DNA of 64,000 bases from Owenia fusiformis (Eukaryota > Annelida > Polychaeta > Sabellida > Oweniidae). Below, piece by piece: positions 1 to 11,602 of the stretch; position 1 is the first letter of the stretch; each line of letters opens with the position of its first letter. The notes below the pieces were generated by a model. It was given only the letters and a program-made list of their open reading frames with translations. It was not told the DNA's origin and did not search any database. Made by a program: the position numbers and the translations under genes. The stretch is from assembly GCA_903813345.2 (NCBI GenBank), contig CAIIXF020000011.1, positions 20,381,754 through 20,445,753 on the forward strand, read 5' to 3'.

Positions 1-1960
1 GCGCATATTTAATTAATTTTGTTACCTTATATATTTTCATTAAGTTAAAAATATTCAAAAACAGTTAAAAGATCAGTAAAACATGCAATGAAAATACATT
101 TAGGAAATATACATTTACACGGATCTTCAATCTCCTTTATGGCATAGTTGAATGATACATTTAGAAACTAAAAAACTAAGTGTAACGTATATGGAACTCT
201 AAAAGACAATGACGAAATGTTTTCCCCAGACTAACAACATACAGTTTGGACGATATGAAATATATACAGAAACTTACAGCGTATCATATTGGAAAACGTA
301 CCGTCCTCTTTAATCTTGTTCATACCAGATTTGAATCAGTCGTTTGGGAAGTGATATATGCGATATTAAATAGCTACGCATTCAGCAAGCATTTTGTTCA
401 TTACAAAAAGTGACATTAAATAATAACCTGCCAAGATTTATTAAAAGTTCCAATATAGCAAATATCTTCGTTCATCAAAACTGATCGTTCTTAGTTCTAC
501 ATCTAAGTAACCTGGTAATAACCGCGTTATTTAAAACGCCGCCGAATCAGAACGAATCCATTAACACAGCCTAGGGGTTAGGGGAGTTTCTAAATAGCTT
601 CGAAATCTATGTCATTTAAAGGACATGCGTTCATAAAATAGTCTTTCTTAGTTCTTCTGAGTAACCTGGTAATATCCGCGATATTTAAATCGCCACCGAA
701 TCTTAAGGAGTCCCGGCATATGAACGAATCTACTAAACGCAGTCTCGCGAACCGGATAAATGGTCAATTCTGGCGAACAGAATCATAGATATAATGGAGA
801 GGTTTCGCACAACTGGTTAGCTAAAGAGGGGGATATTGGAGTGAAACCCCCGGGGATAATAATCAGAGATACGCTTATCATGTAAATTTGTTTCTGATGG
901 TCAAAATCTACAAAAAATGGCGGCCTCAGAATGTTTATATGATTCGAATAATATTATGTTCATTTCTGGAGAATTTAAACAATGTCATACGAAGGTGGCA
1001 AGCGAAAGACGCAATTATGTCTGGTATCGTCTAAGCTCTTGGGGTTCTCCTCTTGGGTGCTAAAACGTACCCGTATTCGTATTTCATTACGTTTACGAAT
1101 ACGGTATTTCGATAATTTTGTTTCGCAGTACGTTTTTTGAAGTACGTAATTTTAAACGCATCTCAATCTGTGGCTATTACTAGTGTCAAATAAATGGCCT
1201 CGTCTGCTCTCAGGCTCCAATATGTCGGTAGTCTAAGCTTTTAAAATCCCACCTCCATTCGAATTTTTTTTGTACTACAAAAATAGACATTAACCTTTTC
1301 ATTCCAAAGAGGGTCATTTATCAATTTTATTAAATCACTTTCAAAATGAACGATTTCTAGGTTTACAATAACTAATTCAGTGTAAAAGTATTCTTTGTAG
1401 AATATTTAATTTTATGAGTCTTATCTCAGATAGACCATAAATGCAGTGACTCCATTATGCTACAAAATACGAAAACAATTTTGTTACAGGTAGAATTTTC
1501 TTCTGAGAATATTAAGATTGCACCACGTGTGTATTGACTTAACATATAATATACACCATAGACTTAACATTGGGTATCATCCATATCCCTTTTGATCTCA
1601 TTATATTTTAAAATATGCCCTTATAAGTATATTTATTAATGTATTTTTTGAATCAATGTATTAGTTCCAAAGGAGCACGTACAATCTAAACAGTGATTCA
1701 CTTTATATCAAGATTAAGTAGAATCCATCATACCTATTTTATTTCATTCTAATGTAGAATCTAATCTCGAGCATACATAATGGCTAATACGAAATAATGC
1801 CAGTAAATAGTTTCGTATAAAACTAGTAGACATAAAAATCCATATAGGCATTCGTAGCCATACACTTTCACAAACAACCACCCCCCCCCCCTCATGAAAA
1901 CTGAGGAGAGAGGCAAAGTAACACATTTGATCATAGGAAGTGACACAAACAAATATATCA
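1..1960. other. No gene recognised
   Basis: I see no convincing coding exon here. Two degenerate copies of a segment of about 90 bp occur near 489-570 and 640-745; both share a core reading 'aacctggtaat' followed by a cgc-gttatttaaa-like stretch and 'cgaatc'. A C homopolymer lies at about 1881-1893. A near-palindrome built on 'cgtattcgta' and 'tacgaatacg' lies at about 1071-1105. Short open frames here lack splice context or family resemblance. Confidence 0.5.
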
Positions 1961-1970
1961 TCTATGCAAT

Positions 1971-2400
1971 ACAGGGTGATCAATAAGTAGTGACAATGAT
2001 TCTCCCATTCATTTATTGTACACTGACAATCGCTGCAAATTCATTATAATGCATTTGCAGTTGTCATGGTAACCCTAGCTTGTATTGGGTAGGCGGACCA
2101 CGGCCATTGTCTTAAAACAAACAGACAATATCAGGGTTCCATCGAATAGTATTCGGTCAATCCAAGCGACTCCTTGTCCTGCCAAACCTCATTCAAAAAT
2201 GCTATTGAACGCCAAGTCACTGCTCATGTTCAAAATAAGCACCATCTTTACGGACACATTCTCTATGCATCCCATCCCACTCATGATGGAACATGATCTG
2301 ATCTGTTTGCAACTGGTCGGCCACTTGGATAATTCTCTGGTTTGACTCGACCACCCTTGAACTTCTCGTGCCAGCAAGTATACACTCTTTGCTCAGACAT
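1971..2400 (-). pseudogene. Internally deleted mariner-like transposase relic
   Basis: Read on the minus strand, 2400 to 2281 encodes a segment containing WHEKFKGGRV and then SGRPVA. This resembles the second helix-turn-helix of Mos1/mariner-type transposases (W-x2-FK-x-GR ... SGRP). Another frame just downstream (about 2280 to 2217) ends in RKDGAYFEHEQ, like the C-terminal ends of IS630/mariner transposases. The DDE catalytic core between them is absent and the frame changes, so this is a deletion derivative. A possible terminal repeat begins at 1971 with acagggtgatcaataagtag. I could not find the matching inverted end on the right, so the 5' part is probably lost. Confidence 0.45.
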
Positions 2401-2449
2401 AATAGAGAACCTAATTGTATAATGTACTCATAGGTTATTCTTAACACAG

Positions 2450-3095
2450 ACTTGTATCAATGTTCTCTGTTTGATTCAGTTTTTTTTGCTATTGAAGATT
2501 TTTTATCCATTTTGATACCTTTGGAATATGGCTACCCTGGCAAAAAGATGTTTTGCCACTCGTGTATAAAGACTCGTAATCTTGTCAACAATAAACATAT
2601 GTTGTCAGCATAACAATATATTAGACATTCATAGAATTAATTGTTCATAGAATATATAAAATCTTAGAAAATTGCTCTAATTTAGATCAATCAATTAACA
2701 GCTGTGCCAAGAAAGAAAATAAACAACGTAGAAATAAAATATAATGACGATCAGCAGGTAAATGTCACTTGCTCCGGGTACCCTACCCCTATATTACTAA
2801 AGTCATCGGCAATCATATATATTGTGACATGTATCCTGTCTCTTTATAATAAAATTAGTCAAACTTCTACAACACAATCGAGCACAACCCAATAATAAAC
2901 CAACCCAACACAGTCACCAAGATTAAACTCAACTCTACCTATCATTTAACTAATTCATTTTGGCACAACCTGACAAAAACCCTACCATAACACAACCAGG
3001 CTTAACCAAATACTCAATTAATTATACTCGATTAAATCAAATTTAATCAATTAAATCAAAACACAATCAGGCACAACCTATGAAACGGTGATATC
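2450..3095. other. Non-coding AT-rich stretch
   Basis: No gene recognised. From about 2870 to 3075 the sequence is rich in loosely repeated 'acacaacc/acaatc' words, a degraded simple-sequence region. Confidence 0.4.
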
Positions 3096-3096
3096 A

Positions 3097-4086
3097 GTGA
3101 CACGTCGTAAAAAGTTCGTGCACGTATTGTTACACATTTTCGCTTCTCAACACCACAGAATGTGACGTTTTTTGAAAGAAATGTACAGACACGTCGCAAA
3201 AAGTTCGCGCGCGTATTGTTATATTTTTGCTTTTCAACACCACAGAATGTGACGCTTTTTGAGAAAAATGTACACATATGGAAATCCTTTCGTCCTCCAC
3301 ATTTGCCTCTATATCTCAAAATATTTAAGGCGAATAACTTTGATATCGTATATGTATTAACAATGGGTTAGGAGCATCATTAAACACGAATCAATTTGTT
3401 ATTTTAGGTGAAATAAATATATGTGTTGCTGTGTTTGAAAATAGGTGAATGGCGTAAATTCGCCCAATTTTAATGAATTTTGAAAACCTTTCGTCCTCCA
3501 CTTTTCCACATACAACAGAAAACATACGTTTGCGAACAAAATCAGCTATTTATCAATAAACTAGAGTTTTTGAGCAAAATAATCATGTATGATATACAAC
3601 AAAGTGGTCTCGTATTTTTTGTTTAATGTACACTTGAAAAGTTGAAGGTAACAAAAAATGAGCAAAGAAGGTCGCTGTCAACAGATTCTATTTTTCAAAC
3701 TATATGACGTCACAATATGGGACGCTAAGTAGAACTCATCCATTGAAATAACACTTCCATCTACCTTTATCAAGATGAAAATAAAGTATAATAGTCAAAT
3801 ATTGTTTGAGTTATGTGCGTTTAAAAACAAAAAAGTATTCAAAATGTAACGTGTCGACAGCGGATATTTGGAAGATTTTCGGGTAAAAAACTCTTTTTTT
3901 AAAAAAAGAACGCGCAAGAATTGTGAAAGAAGTGTACTTCATTTGAAAACTTCATTAAACTGTTAAAGCAGCTTTAAAATGATATATAATTTTGATTAGA
4001 ATGTTATCTTATATTCCGAAGAATTAAAGTTACATTCATGCGATACCCTAAAAACACAAGTGTGTCAGCTTTTTGCGACGTGTCAG
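3097..4086. repeat. 89-bp tandem duplication inside a possible small DNA element
   Basis: Two copies of an 89-bp unit start at 3101 and 3190 (shared words cacgtcg, aaaaagttcg, accacagaatgtgacg). The same motif returns inverted at about 4068-4086, so tgacacgtcg(t/c)aaaaag bounds the interval 3097-4086 as a short inverted repeat of about 19 bp. A second internal pair, cctttcgtcctccac, occurs at about 3287 and 3487. This could be a roughly 990-bp non-autonomous transposon, but no clean target-site duplication was found. Confidence 0.35.
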
Positions 4087-4625
4087 TATATCCAACTATA
4101 AGCTTCTCTAAATAGAGACAACCACAACCGGGCAACCACAAACACAATCGTGGACCAACCGATACATACTCCTCCCACGGAACGTTTTAGAAGTACAGAT
4201 TATTTAAAAATATTTTCTTGCGAAATTGCGTCTTGGAATTTCTGCTGGAGAGGTGTTTCTCTGTAAACACAAATTTCTATCAACAATGACAATTCACAAA
4301 CTCTGATGGTACATTGTATTCTCGAATAACACGCTTTGTGACGGACCCGATGCAGAAAACGTTATCCTCCATTTTAAAGGGAGTTTTTACCACACATGAC
4401 GAACATTGCCGAACACTCACAACTACTCCCATGCGTCGAAATCTGATTTAATCCTGGCTGCCTGTGTTATTCCGCCAAGGTTAAAAAGCGAGGGACTAAA
4501 TGAATAAATTACAGCTTCATTTAAACCAAAAATTACAAACCAGAGGCATTTTTAAATTCCGACTAGATTGTGTTCCTTGGTACATAATTATAATATGCAA
4601 CTTAACGTATGACATTCATGACATT
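4087..4625. other. No gene recognised
   Basis: Spacer between the possible small element and the poly-T tail of the LINE. No coding signal, RNA gene or clear repeat was seen. Confidence 0.4.
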
Positions 4626-4721
4626 TTTTTTTTTTTTTTTTTTTTTTATTAAAATCAACAAATTATATACAAATTACAGAGAGTGTTGTTACGTTACATA
4701 AAAAACAATCTTTTTCAAGAA

Positions 4722-7700
4722 TCAGAAAGTGGAATCAGCTAAATAGTAAATACTAATATTGTTCTGTTTACCAACAACAATACAATTTTTAAGTTGGATA
4801 ATTTTCTTAGAGGCAACCTTGGTAAGTATAGGATTACCAAATAAAATGTCATTACAGGTTATACCTGGGATATGCTTATCCCATAAATATCGCACTAATT
4901 TGCATTCATAAAAATAATGTAACAGATTGTCTTGCACTAAGCAGCTTTGACAGAGTTCATTTTGTACTTCTTCAATTTGATATTTGTACATTAATTTTCT
5001 GGTAGGAAATATTCCATGCATAATTTTCCACTGCAATTCAATTATTTTTGTTTCTTTAAATAATTCTTTTGTAAGGGTCCATTGTTTTTCACTAAATCTA
5101 TCTGGACCAATGAGCAACCTGTCTTTAGTTAATTCAAGTCTTACATTTTTACATGTCAATTCTCTTACATTAATGTTTCTGAAAGATAGAGACTCACTGT
5201 GCTGTGGAATAGTTCTGTTTATTAACAGTCTTGAAATAATGGAATTGACTGTTGTATACTGAAACCAAGTTTCACCATTTCTTAGGAGAGTTTCACATAG
5301 TTGGTCATAAGATATCATTGTGTCATTTACAAGTACATCTGAAATATAAATTAGACCTGATCTGATCCAATTTGGAAAAAATAAAGGGTTTTGTCTAAAC
5401 AATACATTTCTGTTATTAAACAAATTATCATTTTCAATCCCATGGTTCTTATTACATTCTAACCATGTGGTTAACAATTTTTTATAAAATTTAGACTTAA
5501 TGTTATCAATCCCTATGAATTTAGCTTCTGATACAGAAGACTTAAACACACTCATGTTTTTGCCTAGTTTATTAAAGTACAATAAAGGTAATATTCTAAA
5601 TGCACCATTGCCTGGTGTTGACAGGTTTTTAACCCACTTTAATAAATAAGCTTTCTGGATATCATGTACATTAATCATTTTTAAACCACCTTTGTTATAA
5701 TCCTGTATTATGATATCTCGTTTTACCTTTTCTGGCACACGTTTTAAATCTTCCTCTTTAAATTTGCTTTTTGACCAGAGGAACTTGAACATGAGAACAT
5801 TGATTCGATTGAGCAAATTGTCAGGCATTACAAAAGTTTGCATTAAATAACTAAACTGAGATGTCAATAATGACTTGATTAGTGTAATTCTACCCAGTAA
5901 TGTTAAATGTCTACTTTGCCAGCTTTTCATTATTTTCTCGCATTTTTCGAATTTAGACTGCACATTGTCATCTAAATCAAATATATGTTTTGTTGTGGAA
6001 AAAGATACACCTAACATTTTCATAACATTGTTTGGGAATAGCTTCCACTTAATATCTAAAAATTGTTCCTGGCTATATCTCTGTCTGCCAAGCCACATGG
6101 CTTCTGTTTTACGTTTATTTACATCTAAACCTGATATTTCTTTAAATGAGCTATAAACAGTAAATAGTTGTCTAAGTGATGCTTCATCTTTAACAAAATT
6201 TGTGGTATCATCAGCATACTGTGATATCTTAACTTGTTTATTGGATATCAATATACCTTCAATTTGATCACACTGACGGATTTTACAAGCTAATATTTCA
6301 CAAGCTACAATAAATGCCAATGGGGCAAAATTACAGCCCTGCCGAATGCCCCTTTCAAGCCTAAAGGGCTCAGAAATCCAACCATTGTTAAAATACAACT
6401 AATTGTTTCATTATTTAACACATTTATCCAGGTCAAAAATGAATCACCGAAGCCAAATCTTCTGAATGAATCTAAAATAAAGTCTTTAGATATACTGTCA
6501 TACGCAGCCGAAAAATCCACTCCTACAATAATGCCATCTATTTCTTTATCTAATGAATATTCAATAATATCATCAATCAATCGAAGAGTCATACCAGCAT
6601 ATCTACCATTGATATATCCACACTGATCTTCATTAACAATTGATTTAATCACTGATTTCAACCTATTTGCAAGAGATTTGGCTGCTATCTTATAATCAAT
6701 GTTTAGAACTGATATGGGGCGCCAGTTAGGCAGTTCCTCTCTGGGAAGGTTTTTTTCCTTTATAAATTAATGTTATAACAGCTTGTCTTTGAGACCATGA
6801 TAATTGTCCATTTACATAGCCATCATTCAATGACTTCACCACTAGATTGTTTATTTTACTCCAAAATACTTTCATAAATGCAGATGTTAGTCCATCCAAT
6901 CCTGGGCTTGAGTTATTGTCCATTGTTTTTAGGGAATGGCTACATTCTTCTATAGTTAGAAGACCTTCACAATGATTGCGCTCCAGTTGGGACAGTTTGG
7001 GGAGATCAATGCCTTGGATAAATTGATCTAGCCTTCTAGGGTCATAATTAAGGTTACTCTTGTATCGAGTAGTGTAAAATTGCACTTGTTCCTTCATAAT
7101 ATTCTCCTTTGATGTGACAGTAACACCACCTGCTGTTCTGCATGATGACATTGTTTTCTGGTGTGCTTTAGCTTTTTCCAGGTTCAGGAAATAACTGGTG
7201 TTTCTCTCACCCTGCTCAGCCCAAATGGCCTTCGAACGAATTTGAGCACCCCTGGCTATGGAAATACACAACGTGCTGAATTCTGTTTGCAACTGGGTCA
7301 CCTTGGCTACTAGAATAGGATTGTTAGTGTCATTTGCAAGTTCAGAAGATGCAATTTTAAGCTTATCTCTCACAGATTTTAACTTTGTGTGATTAAATTT
7401 GGCATTTTTCTTGCTGTACAGTATAGATTGTCTCTTTATTCTAGACTTGATAAAATCCCATAGTATTTGTGGACTTTCAATTGTTGTACTATTACTTTCT
7501 TCTTCGATCAAATTATTAATCATGTTTACATAGTTAATGTCTTGGAGTAATGCATTGTTCATTTTCCAGTAAGAAGGTCCTCTGTCAGGAACGCTACCTG
7601 AAAAGTCTACGCATATTAATACACCTCTGTGATCAGATGTGGGAAGGTCTATAATATCTGCCTGTTGAGCAAGATCAAAACATTTTTCATTTCCAAAAAT

Positions 7701-8309
7701 ATAGTCTATGCGTCTTAGTATATTTCTTGATTTGTGTTTCCAAGTATAATCTTTTACTCCAGGATTAAATAATCTCCACAAATCATTCAAATCAGCTTTC
7801 ACCAAGATGTTTTGCAGGGCATCAATTTCATTTGCACTATGAAGTTTGCCTGCTAAGTTGTCCATAGGATCAATAATACAGTTACAGTCACCACCTATGA
7901 TGAGTGGTATTTCAGTGTTAAAAGTTGATATTACATCCAATACATGACTATAGAATTGTATTTTGTTGTTATTGTCATTTGGAGCATATATATTTACACA
8001 AATAAAGGATTCATCATTATCAGTTATTTTAATTGCAATTAGTCTTTGTTCATTTAAAAGTACATCGATTATACAGTTTTTATATCTGTTTCCAATTAAT
8101 ATGACTTCCCCTTTACTATGATTGGTTCCGGGATTATATATCATTTCTCCTTTCCAGTCTTTCTTCCATGTAGCACTGCATGCATCAGTAATATATGTTT
8201 CCTGAAGCAATGCAATGTCAACATCCAGACTACGTAAGTAGTTAAAAAATGTATATCGAGTCATCTTGTTACGGAGGCCTTGGACATTAGCAGAGATAAA
8301 GTTCACCAT
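4722..8309 (-). pseudogene. LINE ORF2 (endonuclease + reverse transcriptase), frameshifted
   Basis: Three overlapping minus-strand frames form one former ORF2. 8309-6726 holds the endonuclease (NVQGLRNK, LLQETYI, IIGGDCNCI, TSDHRG) and the start of RT (SSPGLDGLTSAFMK). 6661-6305 holds RT motifs including QCGYINGRYAG and VGVDFSAAYDS. 6398-4722 holds RGIRQGCNFAPLAF, the catalytic ISQYADDT and the C-terminal zinc-like ELCQSCLVQDNLLHYFYEC. The first break falls in a seven-A run (minus strand) near 6750, where one extra A ends the frame 21 residues later. The second is an indel near 6400. Catalytic motifs survive, so the damage is recent or partly a sequencing error in homopolymers. Confidence 0.85.
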
Positions 8310-8337
8310 AAATCAATCGATAATAAGGTGTTCATGA

Positions 8338-9495
8338 TTAAGGCGGATCCTTGACTTCCTCTTCCGCAATTTTTTCACTTTCCTGAACCAGATTCACATG
8401 AATTTGACTTACTACTATAGGTGACCCTATTTTTGTTTTCTTGTCATCCTCATTACTCAGCGGACTGTTAGCATCTCGTTTACGCGACTCCATGGTGGTG
8501 TTACTGTTAGGGGTGGTCGCGACAGGTGGGGCTATATCCTGAAGAGCAGATATGAGGGACTGGGTTGGGGCAGCTTCAGTTTTGGCTAAAAATGAGTCTG
8601 CTCTCTGCAGAATCTCTGGGGATCCTAGTGTTGTATCTCCGGGATTTAAGGCGTGGTCTATCAAAGCCTCTGCCAGAGAGGCAGCTTGTTTTGTTTTCTG
8701 ATAATCAAGACAATCTTGCTTCTTATGATCTCCGCCACACTTCCAGCATGACATGGTATTCGTTTTAGAAGAACATTCAGATTTAATATGCCCACTTTTC
8801 CCACAGGAAAAACATGTGGGTTGGTTAAGAGGGCAATCACTGATAGCGTGGTCTAAAGATTTACATTTCCTACAGTTGATCACTTGGTTTTTGTTATGGT
8901 ATATCGTTACATCCTCTTTAATGAGATCCTTGGGATGGACAGGATCTGCGAACTCGTAAGTTGTAAATCGTGGAATGGGCGTATTGATGTTGTTTACATA
9001 ACAATATCTGTGACCTGTGAACAAATGTTTAAACGGATCATCGGGGTCACTTTTCTTGGAATGGTTGAGCACTTCTCCAACTCCATCAGCAAATGATTCT
9101 ACCCATGCGTGTATTTCACTATTTCCAACACAGAAGGGGATCCCATGGATCGATACTCGTGTTGATGTTCGACTTGGAAATTTAGAATCGTCTATACGGG
9201 CTTCCTTGTATTGGCGCATTTCGTAACGTTTACCCTGCACTGAAATTGCAGAAACTGCAACTAACATATCCTTTACTCTGGGTCCAGAAGTGTAGATAAT
9301 CCATGACTTGGGGTTGTTCATAAGTTGAACACCCATAATATCACTTGGCTTGATAATATCTTTTCCCAGTGCCGTTTGAACAGATGAAAATATAGCCAAC
9401 GCTATTTCTTTTTCAGAAGACCTTGGCATGCCTCTGGCATCAAGGGATATCCAATAGTCATGGTTTTGAAGTACATTGTCCAGTGCTACTGCCAT
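8338..9495 (-). CDS. LINE ORF1 zinc-knuckle RNA-binding protein
   Basis: An uninterrupted 385-aa frame starting MAVALDNVL. Roughly residues 210-265 hold three zinc knuckles: CRKCKSLDHAISDC, CFSCGKSGHIKSEC and CWKCGGDHKKQDC. The last has one residue fewer between the second Cys and the His. The upstream part resembles the RRM-like region of Tx1-type ORF1 proteins, and the C-terminus is acidic/polar. In the family, ORF1 coats the element's RNA in the ribonucleoprotein particle. It stops 28 bases before the ORF2 start. It looks coding-intact, unlike ORF2. Confidence 0.8.
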   Translation of the reverse strand: MAVALDNVLQNHDYWISLDARGMPRSSEKEIALAIFSSVQTALGKDIIKPSDIMGVQLMNNPKSWIIYTSGPRVKDMLVAVSAISVQGKRYEMRQYKEARIDDSKFPSRTSTRVSIHGIPFCVGNSEIHAWVESFADGVGEVLNHSKKSDPDDPFKHLFTGHRYCYVNNINTPIPRFTTYEFADPVHPKDLIKEDVTIYHNKNQVINCRKCKSLDHAISDCPLNQPTCFSCGKSGHIKSECSSKTNTMSCWKCGGDHKKQDCLDYQKTKQAASLAEALIDHALNPGDTTLGSPEILQRADSFLAKTEAAPTQSLISALQDIAPPVATTPNSNTTMESRKRDANSPLSNEDDKKTKIGSPIVVSQIHVNLVQESEKIAEEEVKDPP

Positions 9496-9530
9496 AATAA
9501 TGTGCTCAGAGTTCCATAGTGGGTGATAAT

Positions 9531-11602
9531 AGGTTTATTTTTCCTTTTCAAAATTTTTCACTTTTTCACTGACCTGTTACTTCACTATAAACGTTGCTTC
9601 TTGAAAATATCCAAGTCAAATAGTTGCTCTATATGTTTAGGAAGATGTTCCAATGTTGTATTAATGTCTATTACTGTTTATATGAACAAAAATAGAGAAA
9701 ACATGTCTATTTTTAGACATGTGTCTAAAAATAGAAAACATCTTACAGAATGAGAATAGCCAACCTCCTCTATTTCGTAACATTACGTCAAAGTAACTAC
9801 AAATAGTTGTGAAACAATAAATACGAGCGTTTAATTTCAGTAAAATTAGCAACCTTTAGCCCCTTCTATTGGACTACGTGTTAAAGCCTTTCATGTTTGA
9901 ATTGTGAAGAGAAAAAAAATATTTGTAGGGCTGCAGATGTCCAATTCCTCACTTTTCTAAGTTTTCGCCATTTACAATAAGTGGGAAATTGCCACAAATC
10001 ATGTAACCTACAGAATATGCATCCATCCGAAGTTCTAACAAAAATATAAGTTAATAAAGAGAAAATTGAATTTAACTTTATGGAACACAAAATTGATATC
10101 TTCTTCGAGAATATTGGGACAGTTCGGAGGTGCAGAAAATAAAAAAAACGTTGGGGAGTTAAGGCTGTCAAACCTATAGAGGGATGTATGATATTGAAAA
10201 ATAATGTATCCTTTTAAAAACAAATGTTAAAATAAATTATAGAAAAGGTGTCCATTCGCCTGTACTTTTTTCAAAATACCCAAACTGAACTGAACTGAAC
10301 TAATAACCCAATGATCGGATCTAGTACAGAGGCCAATAATTTTTTTCATCGGTTTGCCCCTCTTGATTTTATCTGGACCGCCCCGTAGATTATACGTCAG
10401 TGGGTCATGAGATATATCATATGCGGCGTTCCCTTTTTGCTTTTGCAAATGTTGAAAATTAAATGCGATTGCAACCCTGGGAGTGTAACATTGCTCAGAG
10501 GTACTCAATCCCTTAAATAATGCATTGGACCACAATTTCATTCGTACCTTATTCACAGAATCGATGGTACAGCTACCTGTATAGTAACACCAAGTAGTAA
10601 CACTACGTTATTTCTAAAGGATAAATGTAAAATATTACATTGTTTTTGCGCCCGTTTTTGCGAGACCTCACCGGGGACCTCATCAACTTTGAATAAATGT
10701 TTCATTTTCCCCCTTGGAGCCCCTGGGTTTGAGACCAATCATAGTACATTGTACATCTTCTAAATTACCGCGAGTGACAAATTGAATGATTGTATTTTAA
10801 TTTTCACTTTACAAATATTACATACATTCCTCATGTTTCAACAAAGACATATAAAACTGTTTTATATGTCTGGTTACAAAGACAATGGAATATGATGCAG
10901 TTTCATGTTACCAGGTTTATCAATCCTATAGTCACTTCACACATAAAAACGTATTTCTCATTTATCCATCAACCAAAATATTGCTGGGGTGTACAGATGG
11001 TCTTGATTGCTGTTAGCTAACCGAGGGACGCACAAATTAGCTCGATTATTACTATTTCCTTGATATCGAATTGAGCTGCATGCCAAAACTAATTAGGTGC
11101 ATTCCCAAGTAGAAATTCACCAATCAGAAAACGTATATATTTGAAGTAAGACATGCATGATGGGATTGAAAAGGGCGCCATTTGTTGATTACACTACTCA
11201 CCTATAGTAACATTCCCGGGGAAAATCCTCCCGGGGACAGATTAATGTTCCCTCTATTGACTAAACTAGGTACTATAGTTCACTCCACCTTTTGAAAATA
11301 ACTAACTCATATAAACATAAATTCATAATTAAGCCATGAGACAGGATTGCTAAAAACAGTGCTGCTTGCCTAACTACAGATTGGGCCAATAAACTAATAC
11401 ACAAGTTTAAAGATGAATACTGTATGATATACACGATATGATAAACCATATGCCATGTAATGATATATCATTTGAAAGATAAATCATTTCCTGACTATAT
11501 AGCACCATCTGATGAAAAACTTTTGTTTCCCTGTGGGGTTAGAGGCCAAAATGTTCATGACGTGTAAAGGTCGTCTGCTTTATGGAATTTATCCTATTCT
11601 AG
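9531..11602. other. Spacer upstream of the BDH2-like exons; no exon recognised
   Basis: The N-terminal exons of the downstream dehydrogenase (Rossmann glycine motif) should lie 5' of 11603, but I could not find them here. They may lie upstream of the LINE or outside the window. A minus-strand open frame at 10227-10556 (109 aa) resembles no family I know. Otherwise AT-rich non-coding sequence. Confidence 0.4.
9707..9734. repeat. 28-bp near-perfect palindrome
   Basis: ctatttttagaca is followed directly by its inverted complement, with one mismatched central pair. The two sides are flanked by the same word gaaaacat. It would form a 13-bp hairpin. It lies about 180 bp past the LINE's 5' end; function unknown. 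Confidence 0.6.

Larger units (their letters stand above)
4626..9530 (-). mobile_element. Tx1/L1-type LINE, nearly full length, inactive
   Basis: A non-LTR retrotransposon lies in reverse orientation: its poly-A tail reads as a T run at about 4626-4647 and its 5' end is near 9500-9530. It has the two-ORF layout of the L1/Tx1 group. ORF1 is a CCHC zinc-knuckle protein. ORF2 carries an apurinic-type endonuclease, a reverse transcriptase and a C-terminal CxxC-H-C motif (about 29 bases separate the ORFs). The 5' boundary is approximate, and I did not find a clear target-site duplication. ORF1 is open, but ORF2 is split by two frameshifts, so this copy cannot encode an intact ORF2. Confidence 0.9.

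Noticed and set aside
8565-9226. Several plus-strand open frames across 8.5-9.2 kb
   Set aside because: They are antisense shadows of the LINE ORF1.
10227-10556. 109-aa minus-strand open frame
   Set aside because: No family resemblance, no splice context and the composition of the surrounding non-coding DNA.
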